From: Bremerella alba
GTDB taxonomy: Bacteria > Planctomycetota > Planctomycetia > Pirellulales > Pirellulaceae
Length of the DNA: 64,000 nucleotides
NCBI RefSeq assembly: GCF_013618625.1
Contig: NZ_JABRWO010000010.1
Coordinates: 186,001 to 250,000, forward strand
Direction of reading: 5' to 3'
Part shown: piece after piece, positions 26,091 to 34,937 of the stretch
Numbering within the stretch: position 1 is the stretch's first letter
How the letters are laid out: every line of letters starts with the position of its first letter
Position numbers and translations under genes: made by a program
Notes under the pieces: generated by a model
What the model saw: the letters and a program-made list of their open reading frames with translations, nothing else
The model's database searches: none
Told to the model about the DNA's origin: nothing

Positions 26091-26792
26091 TTACGGTGCG
26101 GTGGCCTTCGCAGGGTTGAAGTTGGGTACAAAGTTGTTCCAGTTATTGAAGTCCCACAGGCACAGACGTCCTTGTTCTTTAGCGAATATGTCGCTACCCC
26201 CTGCGTAGATCCACTTGATAGGGGTGCCTGATCGGACGTATGACTTTTTTGCGACGATCTCGCCGATATAGCATCGCGATGCCGGATCGTTTTGGTTTTC
26301 GCCATACCAGATACGTTCTACGGTGCCGCACTGCTGCTTGGGTGGACGAAAATTACCCTGCACCACATCCACGACGCCGGGGCTAACAGAGGTCACAACC
26401 TGGACGTGTCCTCCCCCTGGGTACAGGATGATCAGGTCGCCTGGCTTGGCCAATCTTAAACTGGCGACGGAGTTTCCCTTTTGGGCTCCTTTTACCATCG
26501 CAACCGTATTGTAGGTCAGCAGGTCGCTCGCCCCGGTCGAAGGAAGCACCGCATCCAGGTATGCGGATTTGGAACTGTACTTCGCAGGATCAAGTCCCTG
26601 CGAGTTGGCATTGTTTCCGAAGAACACCGGCAGCCCGTTTTGCTCGGCGAAGTCGACCACCATACGGATCGAAAGGTCCTCGCAGGTCGAACGCAATTTG
26701 CCTGCCCGCTTGGGGCCGTTGGTTTTGGCGTAGTTTCGGTAGGACTGAATCGCGGTTGCAGTCCACGCGTTATTGACTGTCCAGGCCGGCAT
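26091..26792 (-). CDS. Putative papain-fold (NlpC/CHAP-like) cysteine hydrolase
   Basis: A 233-residue protein without signal peptide. The suggestive features are Cys37 at the start of a helix (S-T-C-E-D-L-S-I-R) and, about 90 residues later, A-K-P-G-D-L-I-I-L-Y-P-G-G-G-H-V-Q-V-V (His129), the Cys...G-D-L-x...G-H-V layout of NlpC/P60, CHAP and amidase-type enzymes that cut peptidoglycan or amide bonds. A third catalytic residue cannot be fixed. The C-terminal 60 residues are rich in Trp and Asn. It might be a cell-wall enzyme or a secreted effector; both are inference. Confidence 0.5.
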   Translation of the reverse strand: MPAWTVNNAWTATAIQSYRNYAKTNGPKRAGKLRSTCEDLSIRMVVDFAEQNGLPVFFGNNANSQGLDPAKYSSKSAYLDAVLPSTGASDLLTYNTVAMVKGAQKGNSVASLRLAKPGDLIILYPGGGHVQVVTSVSPGVVDVVQGNFRPPKQQCGTVERIWYGENQNDPASRCYIGEIVAKKSYVRSGTPIKWIYAGGSDIFAKEQGRLCLWDFNNWNNFVPNFNPAKATAP

Positions 26793-26990
26793 GTCGGGTT
26801 CCTCTCCGATAAGATGGGCACGATTAGAAAAGTGAAGAGTGCCGAGCGTAGCTTGGCGTCTTCCTGATTAACGGCCCATCCCAGAGATGGTTGCCACCCT
26901 TTTTAGAAATTGCCCGTTTAAGGCCGATCGCCAGACTTTCAAACGATGGCTCGGAGGTTCTTCTCCCACGTGGCCCAAGGCGCGAACGGG

Positions 26991-28193
26991 TTATTCCAAT
27001 TCAGATTTCGCGCGGCGCTGCTGCTTACGGTATTGGCTTGGCGTCACATTCAGTTCGTCACGTAGCAGCTTATTCAGATAGGAATAATGGCTGTAGCCGA
27101 CCATCGCCGCGATTCGCTGCGTGGAAAGGTTCGTCGACTCGAGCAATTGCTTTACCCGCTCCAGGCGGACCTCGCGGATGACCTCTCCCATCGAGCGGCC
27201 GATCTGCTTTTTGAATTCGATTTCCAGCGTACGGATCGGGATGCGTACGGCGCTTGAAACGTCCTTCAGGCGAATGCCGTCGCAGGCATGCTCGCGAATG
27301 TAGTTCACTGCCCGATCGATATCGGTCACCGCAGCACGCTTCCAGCCGGTGGTCGAACGTCTGGCCGAGACCTGCTCGGCCGGAATCTCGAAGACCGTTT
27401 CCTTGGGCGTGTTGCCTAAAATCATCGAGTGCAGCAGAGACGCACAGCGGTAACCAATTTCGACACCCGGCGTGTGCACGCTGGAAAGAGGCGGATCGGC
27501 CATGCGGGCCCGTTCCGAGTCGCCCACACCCAGCACGCCAATTTCATCCGGAATCGAGAGTCCCATCTCGGTCGCAACCTTGGCGACAAACTCGGCCAAG
27601 ACATCATTCAAAGTAACCACGGCCAGCGGTCTAGGAGACTTCTCGAGCAGTTGCTGAATCTTCTCGACGGTCGACTCCGAAATATCGCTTTCTTCCTCGA
27701 CCGAATCGACCGGGATTTCCTTAAGGGCCAGGGACTTCAGCTTGATGCCACGCTTGGTGAGTTCGTCCGACAATCCGTCACGACGCCGCTTCGATCCGTC
27801 CGACTTTTGGTACCCAATGAATGCGATATGCTCGAAGCCTGCTTCGGTGAGATGGGCAGCGGCAAGACGGCCGACCGAATGAACATCGGTGTAGACAGAA
27901 ACGAAGCCAGAATCAATCAGGTCGCCACTGGCCATAACGACCGGTACTTTTCCTCGCTTGAGCCAGGTGGTGATGCCTGGGTTTCTGCCAGCGGAAACGA
28001 TTGCTCCGTCCACCTTGCCGGCCCACGGAGGGTTGCCAACCAGGTTGGGGTCGTTGCTCGAGAAACGGAAGTCGCGAACTTGGATGTTCGGAAACTCTTC
28101 GATGTAGTTCAGCAGGCCTTGCAGCACGCGACGGGAATGCTCGGTCCAAGAGGCGGAATGGATCCCGATCGTTATTTTTTCACTCATATGCAT
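26991..28193 (-). CDS. XylR-type transcriptional regulator (LacI-like sensor plus AraC HTH)
   Basis: About 400 residues (ATG at 28193, or Met3 at 28187). Residues 1-280 form a LacI/periplasmic-binding-like sensor: I-G-I-H-S-A-S-W at the N-terminus, then D-G-A-I-V-S-A and I-A-F-I-G-Y, P-D-E-I-G-V-L-G-V-G-D-S-E. The C-terminal ~100 residues are an AraC HTH domain (R-I-A-A-M-V-G-Y-S-H-Y-S-Y-L-N-K-L...P-S-Q-Y-R). Such proteins sense a sugar and activate catabolic genes. It is transcribed divergently from the three-sulfatase operon, which is its likeliest target. Confidence 0.88.
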   Translation of the reverse strand: MHMSEKITIGIHSASWTEHSRRVLQGLLNYIEEFPNIQVRDFRFSSNDPNLVGNPPWAGKVDGAIVSAGRNPGITTWLKRGKVPVVMASGDLIDSGFVSVYTDVHSVGRLAAAHLTEAGFEHIAFIGYQKSDGSKRRRDGLSDELTKRGIKLKSLALKEIPVDSVEEESDISESTVEKIQQLLEKSPRPLAVVTLNDVLAEFVAKVATEMGLSIPDEIGVLGVGDSERARMADPPLSSVHTPGVEIGYRCASLLHSMILGNTPKETVFEIPAEQVSARRSTTGWKRAAVTDIDRAVNYIREHACDGIRLKDVSSAVRIPIRTLEIEFKKQIGRSMGEVIREVRLERVKQLLESTNLSTQRIAAMVGYSHYSYLNKLLRDELNVTPSQYRKQQRRAKSELE

Positions 28194-28694
28194 CTATGCG
28201 TCCAAAATGTCAGGTTGAGCCGTCAATCGGGAGAGGACGTCGGCGTGCGCGATCTTGTATGGATTATTGCGCAAAATGTTACGTTCAAATGACCCGTCTT
28301 GCAAGCCATGAACTTACGACAATCAGGGGGATTGAAGGAAATTTTGAGAAAGAAAAGGCTCTCTTGTAGTCGCAATTAACCCATTTTGCGTCATGGTTTT
28401 AATACAGGTATTACTGGGTACTTGACCCCATGTGTCCCATTGTGCGAATTCTGGTATGGGGCCAGTGAAAGAATTCCTTATCCGGTTGAAAGTTTTTTTC
28501 GATCGTCGATTTGCAGCGAGAGTTTTCGCGCAAGAGAATGGGTGGGCTGCGAGAAAATTGGAAATGTCCCGCGATTTCGAGACATGTTTCGCACGGATCG
28601 GCTGTTTATTAGTGAGCCGGATCCTCCCTCTTTTCCGCTCACTGCCCGGCCTATCCCGAGTCCCTCCTGCAACTGCTTTTCGAGTACCGAGCTT
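28194..28694. promoter_or_regulatory. Divergent control region between XylR-type gene and sulfatase operon
   Basis: About 500 bases. CAAAATGT occurs at 28203-28210 and at 28272-28279, and the inverted form CATTTTGCG at 28382-28390 matches CGCAAAATG at 28270-28278 exactly. Three copies of one core in a divergent promoter region suggest regulator half-sites. The frame of the sulfatase is open back to 28386, but that extension shows no protein-like features and would lose the signal peptide. Confidence 0.45.
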
Positions 28695-30200
28695 ATGATG
28701 CGATCGACCCTGCTTGCTGCGCTGCTGCTGTGTGTAGTTCAAATGACTGGCCTTCCTCTGCATGCCCAAGAGAAGAGCCCGCCGAACATTTTGATTCTGT
28801 ATGCCGACGACCTCGGCTACGGCGATCTCTCGTGCTACAACCCACAAGGAAAGATCCCCACGCCCAATCTCGACAAATTGGCTGCCTCGGGCACACGATT
28901 CACCGACGGGCATTCGTCTTCCGGTATTTGTACGCCCAGCCGATACGCACTGCTTACCGGGCGGCATCATTGGCGTGACTTTCATGGGATCGTCAACGCG
29001 TTTGGCAAGTCGGTCTTTAAGCCAGAGCGATTGACGATGCCGGAAATGCTCAAAGATCAAGGCTACGCGACGGCTTGCATCGGCAAGTGGCATTTGGGTT
29101 GGGACTGGGACGCTATTCGCCAAAGCAAAGGGATTCAGCCAGATAGTTTCGACTGGTCGAAGGCCATTCCAGACGGGCCACTTGCCCACGGTTTCGATCA
29201 TTACTTCGGCGATACGGTCATTAACTTTCCTCCGTATGCCTGGATCGAAGACGACAAGCTGGCCCAGATCCCCGACACGATGAAAGACGAGGCGAAGTGG
29301 AAGAAGATCAAGGAAGGCAACTGGGAGTGTCGACCCGGTCCAATGGTTACCGGATGGAATCCATACGACGTGCTGCCAACCCTAACCGACCAAGGCGTCG
29401 CGTATCTTAAGTCGCGAAAGGACGAGACCGAGCCGTTCTTTTTGTACTTCGCGTTCCCTTGCCCGCATGCTCCAATCATCCCCAACGATGCCTACGACGG
29501 AAAGAGCGATGCCGGGCCATTCGGTGACTTCGTCGTCGAAACCGACGCGATGGTAGGCCGGCTGCTCGCCGCGCTCGAAGCATCGGGCCAGGCCGATAAC
29601 ACGATCGTCGTCTTCACCGCCGACAACGGGCCAGAGCACTACGCCTATGCTCGCGATGCGAAGTACGGTCACTGGTCGTCCGAGCCCTTCCGCGGTTTGA
29701 AGCGAGACATCTACGAAGGAGGGCATCATGTGCCGTTCATCGTGCGTTGGCCGGGGGTGACCACACCTGGAAGCGAGAGCTACGCGTTGGTTTCGCAGAT
29801 CGACCTGATGGCGACGTTTGCTTCCGCGATCGGCTACAAACTGCCTGACGATGCGGCCGAAGACTCGCACGACATGCTGCCGCACCTCAAGGGAGAAGCC
29901 GCGGCCATTCGTGCGTCGCACATTCATAACACGTTCGCCAATCAATATGCGATCCGCGACGGCGATTGGCTGTTGGTCGATCACAAAACCGGCTACCGAT
30001 CGAAAGGGTGGCAGGCATGGGAGCCGCGGCACAACTATCCGGGCGACGACAAACAGCCGGTCGAACTGTACGACCTGGCAAGCGACCCCGGCCAGCGAAA
30101 CAATCTCGCCGCCGACCAGCCCGAGAAGGTCGAGCAGATGCAGAAGCTGTTGACCAAGATTCAAAAGCAAGGGCACTCGGCACCCCGCTTGGAGAAGTAA
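28695..30200 (+). CDS. Secreted sulfatase (arylsulfatase-like), first of operon
   Basis: A 501-residue sulfatase. Start at 28695 (M-M-R-S-T-L-L) gives a good signal peptide ending L-H-A-Q near residue 25. Formylglycine motif C-T-P-S-R begins at Cys79. Metal-site motifs are A-D-D-L-G-Y-G-D (37-44) and T-A-D-N-G-P-E; G-K-W-H-L-G is the family's conserved core. It should remove sulfate from a polysaccharide or oligosaccharide in the periplasm. The stop overlaps the next sulfatase start (TAATG), indicating coupled translation. Confidence 0.93.
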   Translation: MMRSTLLAALLLCVVQMTGLPLHAQEKSPPNILILYADDLGYGDLSCYNPQGKIPTPNLDKLAASGTRFTDGHSSSGICTPSRYALLTGRHHWRDFHGIVNAFGKSVFKPERLTMPEMLKDQGYATACIGKWHLGWDWDAIRQSKGIQPDSFDWSKAIPDGPLAHGFDHYFGDTVINFPPYAWIEDDKLAQIPDTMKDEAKWKKIKEGNWECRPGPMVTGWNPYDVLPTLTDQGVAYLKSRKDETEPFFLYFAFPCPHAPIIPNDAYDGKSDAGPFGDFVVETDAMVGRLLAALEASGQADNTIVVFTADNGPEHYAYARDAKYGHWSSEPFRGLKRDIYEGGHHVPFIVRWPGVTTPGSESYALVSQIDLMATFASAIGYKLPDDAAEDSHDMLPHLKGEAAAIRASHIHNTFANQYAIRDGDWLLVDHKTGYRSKGWQAWEPRHNYPGDDKQPVELYDLASDPGQRNNLAADQPEKVEQMQKLLTKIQKQGHSAPRLEK

Positions 30201-31678
30201 TGCTCAGGAGTACGAACAAGACTTATCGAGTGACATGGTTCTGGCTGGCCTTCGCGCTGCTTTTGCCGCAGGGACTGTGGGCTGGAGAAAAGCCGAACAT
30301 TGTGTTCATTCTGTGCGACGACCTCGGCTACGGGGACGTCCAGTGCTTGAATCCGCAGCACGGCAAGATTCCCACGCCTGGGGCCGATCAATTGGCAAAG
30401 CAAGGGATGACCTTCACCGACGCGCATAGCGGTTCGTCGGTTTGCACGCCCACCCGCTACGGTCTGCTAACGGGCCGCTACAGTTGGCGAACCAAACTAC
30501 AGAAGGGGGTGGTGACCGGCTTCGCCCCTTGCTTGATCGACGAGGATCGTCCGACGGTGGCCAACTTTTTGAAAGACCACGGCTACCAAACGGCGATCAT
30601 TGGCAAGTGGCATTTGAACTTTCAATATTGCGATCCTCAAACTGGCCAGCCGTACCTAGCCAAACAGTTCAAATCGCCGCCGGTGGGGACCAAAATTCCC
30701 GACGGTCCGCAGGCACGCGGGTTCGATTATTTCCATGGCTTTCACCATGCCCGCGACATGCAGACAGTTATCGAAAACGACACCGTCATCGCCCACGATC
30801 CACCGATCAACATGCTACCGCGATTGACGCGTAAGAGCGTCGAGTACATCGACCAGCATGCCAACGACGAAAAACCGTTCTTTCTGTACATCCCCCTCGG
30901 CTCGCCCCACACGCCGATCCTGCCCACTAAAGCCTGGCAGGGAAGAAGCGGCCTGGGAGATTACGGCGACTTCGTGATGGAAACCGACAACGCTGTCGTG
31001 CAGGTCACCCAAGCTCTTGATCGGAACGGCTTGACCGACAATACCCTGGTCGTCTTTACCAGCGATAACGGCTGCAGCAAAGCGGCAGGCATCCCGCAAC
31101 TGGCCAAGCAGGGGCACATCGTCAGTGCCCACCTGCGTGGCTCGAAGGCCGACATCTGGGACGGCGGGCATCGTGTGCCGTTTATGGTGCGTTGGCCTGG
31201 CAAAGTGGAAGCAGGCTCGTCGAGCGATCAGTTGATTTGCTTGACCGATTGGTTCGCAACGGTGGCCGATATGATGGACGCCAAGGTTCCGCCTGGCACG
31301 TGCGAAGACAGCGTCAGCTTCTTGCCGGCGATCGCTGGCAAGCCGATCACTTCAACTCGGGCTGGCGTGGTGCATCACTCGGTCAGTGGGCACTTCGCCT
31401 ATCGGCAAGGTCCCTGGAAGTTGGCCCTGGCCCGCGGTTCTGGCGGGTGGAGTTCCCCCAATGAAAAACAGGCCGGTAAAGACGCCCCCAAAGCACAGCT
31501 ATACCACATGGTTGAAGACATCGGCGAGCAGCAGAACCGTTACCTGATCGAGGCGTCGGTTGCCGAGCGACTTCTACAACAGCTTCAAGCCGACATCGAC
31601 CGCGGCCGCAGTACCGACGGACCGAAATCGCAAAACGACGTATCGAATATCGACCTTTGGAAGAGCGAAAAGAACTAA
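30200..31678 (+). CDS. Secreted sulfatase (arylsulfatase-like), second of operon
   Basis: A 492-residue sulfatase starting at 30200 within TAATG, with GGAG at 30191-30194; a longer in-frame start inside the previous gene is rejected because it would bury the signal peptide (residues 11-29). The active-site motif is C-T-P-T-R from Cys82, a Thr variant of C-x-P-S-R that is still compatible with formylglycine formation. C-D-D-L-G-Y-G-D, G-K-W-H-L and T-S-D-N-G-C are further landmarks. It differs from the first sulfatase enough that a different sulfate position or substrate is likely. Confidence 0.92.
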   Translation: MLRSTNKTYRVTWFWLAFALLLPQGLWAGEKPNIVFILCDDLGYGDVQCLNPQHGKIPTPGADQLAKQGMTFTDAHSGSSVCTPTRYGLLTGRYSWRTKLQKGVVTGFAPCLIDEDRPTVANFLKDHGYQTAIIGKWHLNFQYCDPQTGQPYLAKQFKSPPVGTKIPDGPQARGFDYFHGFHHARDMQTVIENDTVIAHDPPINMLPRLTRKSVEYIDQHANDEKPFFLYIPLGSPHTPILPTKAWQGRSGLGDYGDFVMETDNAVVQVTQALDRNGLTDNTLVVFTSDNGCSKAAGIPQLAKQGHIVSAHLRGSKADIWDGGHRVPFMVRWPGKVEAGSSSDQLICLTDWFATVADMMDAKVPPGTCEDSVSFLPAIAGKPITSTRAGVVHHSVSGHFAYRQGPWKLALARGSGGWSSPNEKQAGKDAPKAQLYHMVEDIGEQQNRYLIEASVAERLLQQLQADIDRGRSTDGPKSQNDVSNIDLWKSEKN

Positions 31679-31712
31679 CGTAACCTTGTCCTATTATCCC
31701 CCCGGGCTATCC

Positions 31713-33218
31713 ATGACGCACACTTACCGAATTCTTTTGACATGTCTGCTCGCGACGCTGGGCATGACATCCTTGGCGACGGCTGCCGATCGGCCGAATG
31801 TTCTGTTCATTCTGACCGACGATCAGTCGCCGTTTGATTTCAAGTTTTACAACCAAGACTCGAAGCTCGATACGCCGGTGATCGATCAACTTGCGGCCGA
31901 CGGCATGGTCTTCGACGGGGCGTATCACATGGGGGCGTGGTCGGGTGCCGTGTGCACGCCGTCGCGACACATGATTATGAGCGGCCGGACTGTCTGGCAT
32001 ATTCCCAGTCGTTTGAATCGCAATCGAAACCCAAACGAAGGAGACACGGCACTCGTTCCCCAGAACCTGCCTGACTTCACGATGGGGGCCGTGTTTAACC
32101 GTGCCGGGTACGACACCATGCGAACCTGCAAGAAGGGAAACAGCTACGCCGCGGCCAACAAGCAGTTCACCGTCGTGAAAGATGCTTCCAAGCGTGGCGG
32201 GACGGATGAGTCTGGAAGTGCCTGGCACGGAAAGCAGGTGCTCGATTACTTGAACGAGCGCGAGAAGACCAAGGACGAAGATCCGTTTTTGATTTACTTC
32301 GGTTTCTCGCACCCACACGATACGCGTGACGGCACACCAGAGCTTTTAGAGAAGTACGGTTCGATCAATCACACAAAGGAAACGAAGCTGCCTGAGCCCA
32401 ACGACAAGCAGCCGCAAATGCCGCCGAATTGGCTGCCCAAGCATCCCTTTCAGAACAGCCACTCGAATGTCCGCGACGAAGTAGCCGTGAGCGGCGTCTG
32501 GACCAACCGCGACGAGGCGACCATTCGCAACGAACTAGGACGCGAGTTCGCGTGTAGCGAAAACATCGATATTCAGATCGGCAAGGTGCTCGACAAGTTG
32601 GAAGCGATGGGCGAACTCGAGAATACCTATATCATCTACACCGCTGACCACGGCATGGCGATCGGGCGGCATGGCTTGCAAGGGAAGCAGAACCTGTACG
32701 AGCACACCTGGCGGGTTCCGCTGGTCGTCAAAGGCCCCGGCATCGAGCCTGGAACGCGGGCCCAAGGGAACATCTACCTGTTAGACGTGCTGGCGACCAT
32801 CTGCGATTTGACCGGGGTGCAGCCGCCTGAAACGAACGAAGGAACCAGCTTCAAGCCTGTGCTGACCGGCAAGAAAGATACCGTTCGTGATGTGCTGTAC
32901 GGTGTGTATTGTGGTGGCGAGAAGCCCGGCATGCGGTGCGTGAAGAAAGGGGACTGGAAGCTGCTGAAGTACGACGTACCTAGCGCCGACGTGCAAGAGA
33001 CGCAGCTGTTCAACCTGGCCGAGAACCCGCACGAGTTCCTGCCGCAGCACCACAATAAGAATGTGATCGCTATGACTGGGGTCACGCCTGAAAAGCATCA
33101 AACGAACCTCGCCAACGATCCGAACTTCGCTGCCCAGCGGCAGGAGATGGAGACGCTGCTGCAGGAAGAGATGAAACGCCTGGACGACCCGTTTGTGCTG
33201 TGGGATCAAGCCAAGTAG
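31713..33218 (+). CDS. Secreted sulfatase, third of operon
   Basis: A 501-residue sulfatase with signal peptide to about residue 24 (L-A-T-A). Cys81 opens C-T-P-S-R. The metal-site motif is T-D-D-Q-S-P (35-40), with T-A-D-H-G-M-A-I-G-R-H-G-L-Q-G-K-Q further on, placing it in a different subfamily from the first two. It follows the second gene by 34 bases. Three distinct sulfatases in a row under one putative XylR-type regulator fit stepwise desulfation of a complex algal-type polysaccharide, but no glycoside hydrolase is present in this cluster. Confidence 0.92.
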   Translation: MTHTYRILLTCLLATLGMTSLATAADRPNVLFILTDDQSPFDFKFYNQDSKLDTPVIDQLAADGMVFDGAYHMGAWSGAVCTPSRHMIMSGRTVWHIPSRLNRNRNPNEGDTALVPQNLPDFTMGAVFNRAGYDTMRTCKKGNSYAAANKQFTVVKDASKRGGTDESGSAWHGKQVLDYLNEREKTKDEDPFLIYFGFSHPHDTRDGTPELLEKYGSINHTKETKLPEPNDKQPQMPPNWLPKHPFQNSHSNVRDEVAVSGVWTNRDEATIRNELGREFACSENIDIQIGKVLDKLEAMGELENTYIIYTADHGMAIGRHGLQGKQNLYEHTWRVPLVVKGPGIEPGTRAQGNIYLLDVLATICDLTGVQPPETNEGTSFKPVLTGKKDTVRDVLYGVYCGGEKPGMRCVKKGDWKLLKYDVPSADVQETQLFNLAENPHEFLPQHHNKNVIAMTGVTPEKHQTNLANDPNFAAQRQEMETLLQEEMKRLDDPFVLWDQAK

Positions 33219-33244
33219 TTTTGCTGCGGATCCCCAATCTTGAA

Positions 33245-33272
33245 GTCGAGGCGCCTTCTTGAGCGCCTCGAC
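33245..33272 (+). terminator. Hairpin after the sulfatase operon
   Basis: GTCGAGGCGC (33245-33254) and GCGCCTCGAC (33263-33272) form a perfect 10-bp stem with an 8-base loop, 27 bases past the last sulfatase stop. No long T-run follows, so it is a possible terminator or 3' stabilising hairpin. Confidence 0.5.
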
Positions 33273-33763
33273 GTTGCTTGCTTGGCCGTCGCTACTTAAG
33301 CGTCGGTTTCTCTTCAAGAGCGACGAAGTCTATGCCATCGCTCGGTTCGCAATCGCTGGTGAACTCTTTCGGGACGAGGCCTCTTGGCAAGCACGTTTCC
33401 AAAACACAACGACGTTGGAGCCATGCTGCGCGAAATGCGCATTAATTCGCACGAATCGAGCGATGGGCTTGGCCGACAAGCAAGTGGCCATTTTCGTGTG
33501 CGCGTTATGCGCAGAAATTGGTTCTAATTGTCGCGGTTATGGCAATTGTACTTCCCCTCTGTTGGGCTCAGATGATGCCTGGAATCAACCGTGTTGCCGG
33601 AATGCCTCATCTTAAGAACTTGGTGCAGGCAACCGGCATCGACCGTAAGTCCCATACTGATGGGGTTTTGCGAACAGTTGCTGGGGTTGTGTGTGGGCTT
33701 TGGCATACCTCGTGCAAACTCTTCTGACATTGGATCACGAGATTCTTTTCACGGGGCAAAACA
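33273..33763. other. Intergenic region with a possible frameshifted small exported gene
   Basis: At 33507 an ATG opens M-R-R-N-W-F and then meets TAA; one base away, the frame continues L-I-V-A-V-M-A-I-V-L-P-L-C-W-A-Q and about 50 further residues to a TGA at 33725-33727. Restoring one base near 33524 would give a good signal peptide, so this may be a decayed gene for a secreted protein of about 70 residues. No family match. The rest shows nothing recognisable. Confidence 0.3.
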
Positions 33764-34900
33764 ATGAAGCGAACGATTCGAGAGATTAACGATCCCACTC
33801 TGTTGAGCGAACTTGCACTAGCGTGGGAACGTCTGCACCGTCGGACTCCGGGGGCGACTTTCTTTCAGACGCTCGAATGGCTGACCATCACGCTGCGATA
33901 CTTTAAGCGTGAACAGAAGCTGCGGTTGTTGGTGATCAGCGAGGGGGACGAGCCGGTTGGTATTGTCCCCTTTACGGTTCGAATGGAAAAGTTTCGCTTT
34001 GGTCATCTACGCGTGTTGTCGTTTCCGCTAGATGACTGGGGCACGTTTTATGGGCCGATTGGCAAAGACCCGGTCGCCCTGATGCGGGACGCGTTAGAGT
34101 ACATCCGCACTCAGCCGCGCGACTGGGATGTGATCGACTTCCGTTACCTCAGCGAACAGGCCGATCATTTTCCGGAGCTGGCGAAGGTTATCAACGACCA
34201 GCCACTGCAGTTTTTCGAGCGACCAAGAATGGAAGCTCCGATTGTGGAACTGGCCGATTCGTGGGAAGAGTTTACCAAGTCGAAGTCGAAGAACTGGCGA
34301 CGCGGTATGAAGCGAGAACAAGAGCGAGCCCGACAGCACGGCAAGCTGCGATACGTTCGCTACCGCAGCGATATCGAGACCGGCAAGATCGATCCGCGGT
34401 GGGATCTGTTCGAGCAGTCGCGAGCGGTCGCTCAGCGAAGCTGGCAGTCGCAATCGCCGATCGAGGCCGCCTTTTGTAGCTCGCGGGTTCTGCCGCTGCT
34501 TCGCGACCTGCACGTCGAAGCTGCACTGAACGGGATGCTCGACATGAATCTGTTGTACTTGGACGAACGTCCGGTCGCGTTTCTTTACAACTACGTTTGC
34601 CGCGGGAACGTCTACTGCTTGCGAAGCGGCTACGATGCCAAGTGCGAAGCGAAGAGCTTGGGCACGATTCTGCTGGCCGAGTTCGTCGAAGACAGCCACA
34701 ACCGAGGTGACCTGCAAATCAACTTCGGACCTGGCACGCAGGACTACAAAATGCGATTTGCGACCGAGGTGCAGCGGGCCGTGACCTTCACGCACTACAA
34801 CCCCTGGGGAATGCACACACAAGTGCTCGCGACCCGAGCACTGATCGATCCAAGTCTTCCTGGCTTCGACGAACGCTGCCAAAAACGGCTGGTGACTTAG
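33764..34900 (+). CDS. GNAT-family acetyltransferase of the CelD/BcsL type
   Basis: A 378-residue cytoplasmic protein. F-F-Q-T-L-E-W near residue 34 is the typical entry motif of the first GNAT-like half, and the C-terminal half has A-F-L-Y-N-Y-V...Y-C-L-R-S-G-Y-D and S-L-G-T-I-L-L-A-E...F-G-P-G-T-Q-D-Y-K, the second acyltransferase-like half. Such two-domain proteins act in exopolysaccharide or lipid modification, but no polysaccharide operon is adjacent. The ATG is well placed after GGGGCAAAACA. Confidence 0.82.
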   Translation: MKRTIREINDPTLLSELALAWERLHRRTPGATFFQTLEWLTITLRYFKREQKLRLLVISEGDEPVGIVPFTVRMEKFRFGHLRVLSFPLDDWGTFYGPIGKDPVALMRDALEYIRTQPRDWDVIDFRYLSEQADHFPELAKVINDQPLQFFERPRMEAPIVELADSWEEFTKSKSKNWRRGMKREQERARQHGKLRYVRYRSDIETGKIDPRWDLFEQSRAVAQRSWQSQSPIEAAFCSSRVLPLLRDLHVEAALNGMLDMNLLYLDERPVAFLYNYVCRGNVYCLRSGYDAKCEAKSLGTILLAEFVEDSHNRGDLQINFGPGTQDYKMRFATEVQRAVTFTHYNPWGMHTQVLATRALIDPSLPGFDERCQKRLVT

Positions 34901-34937
34901 TCACGCAATTGTCTCGCTTGATTGGCTCGACAGACTT

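Noticed and set aside
28386-28694. In-frame 103-codon extension of the first sulfatase
   Set aside because: It would place the signal peptide in mid-protein; the sequence looks non-coding and carries likely regulator sites.
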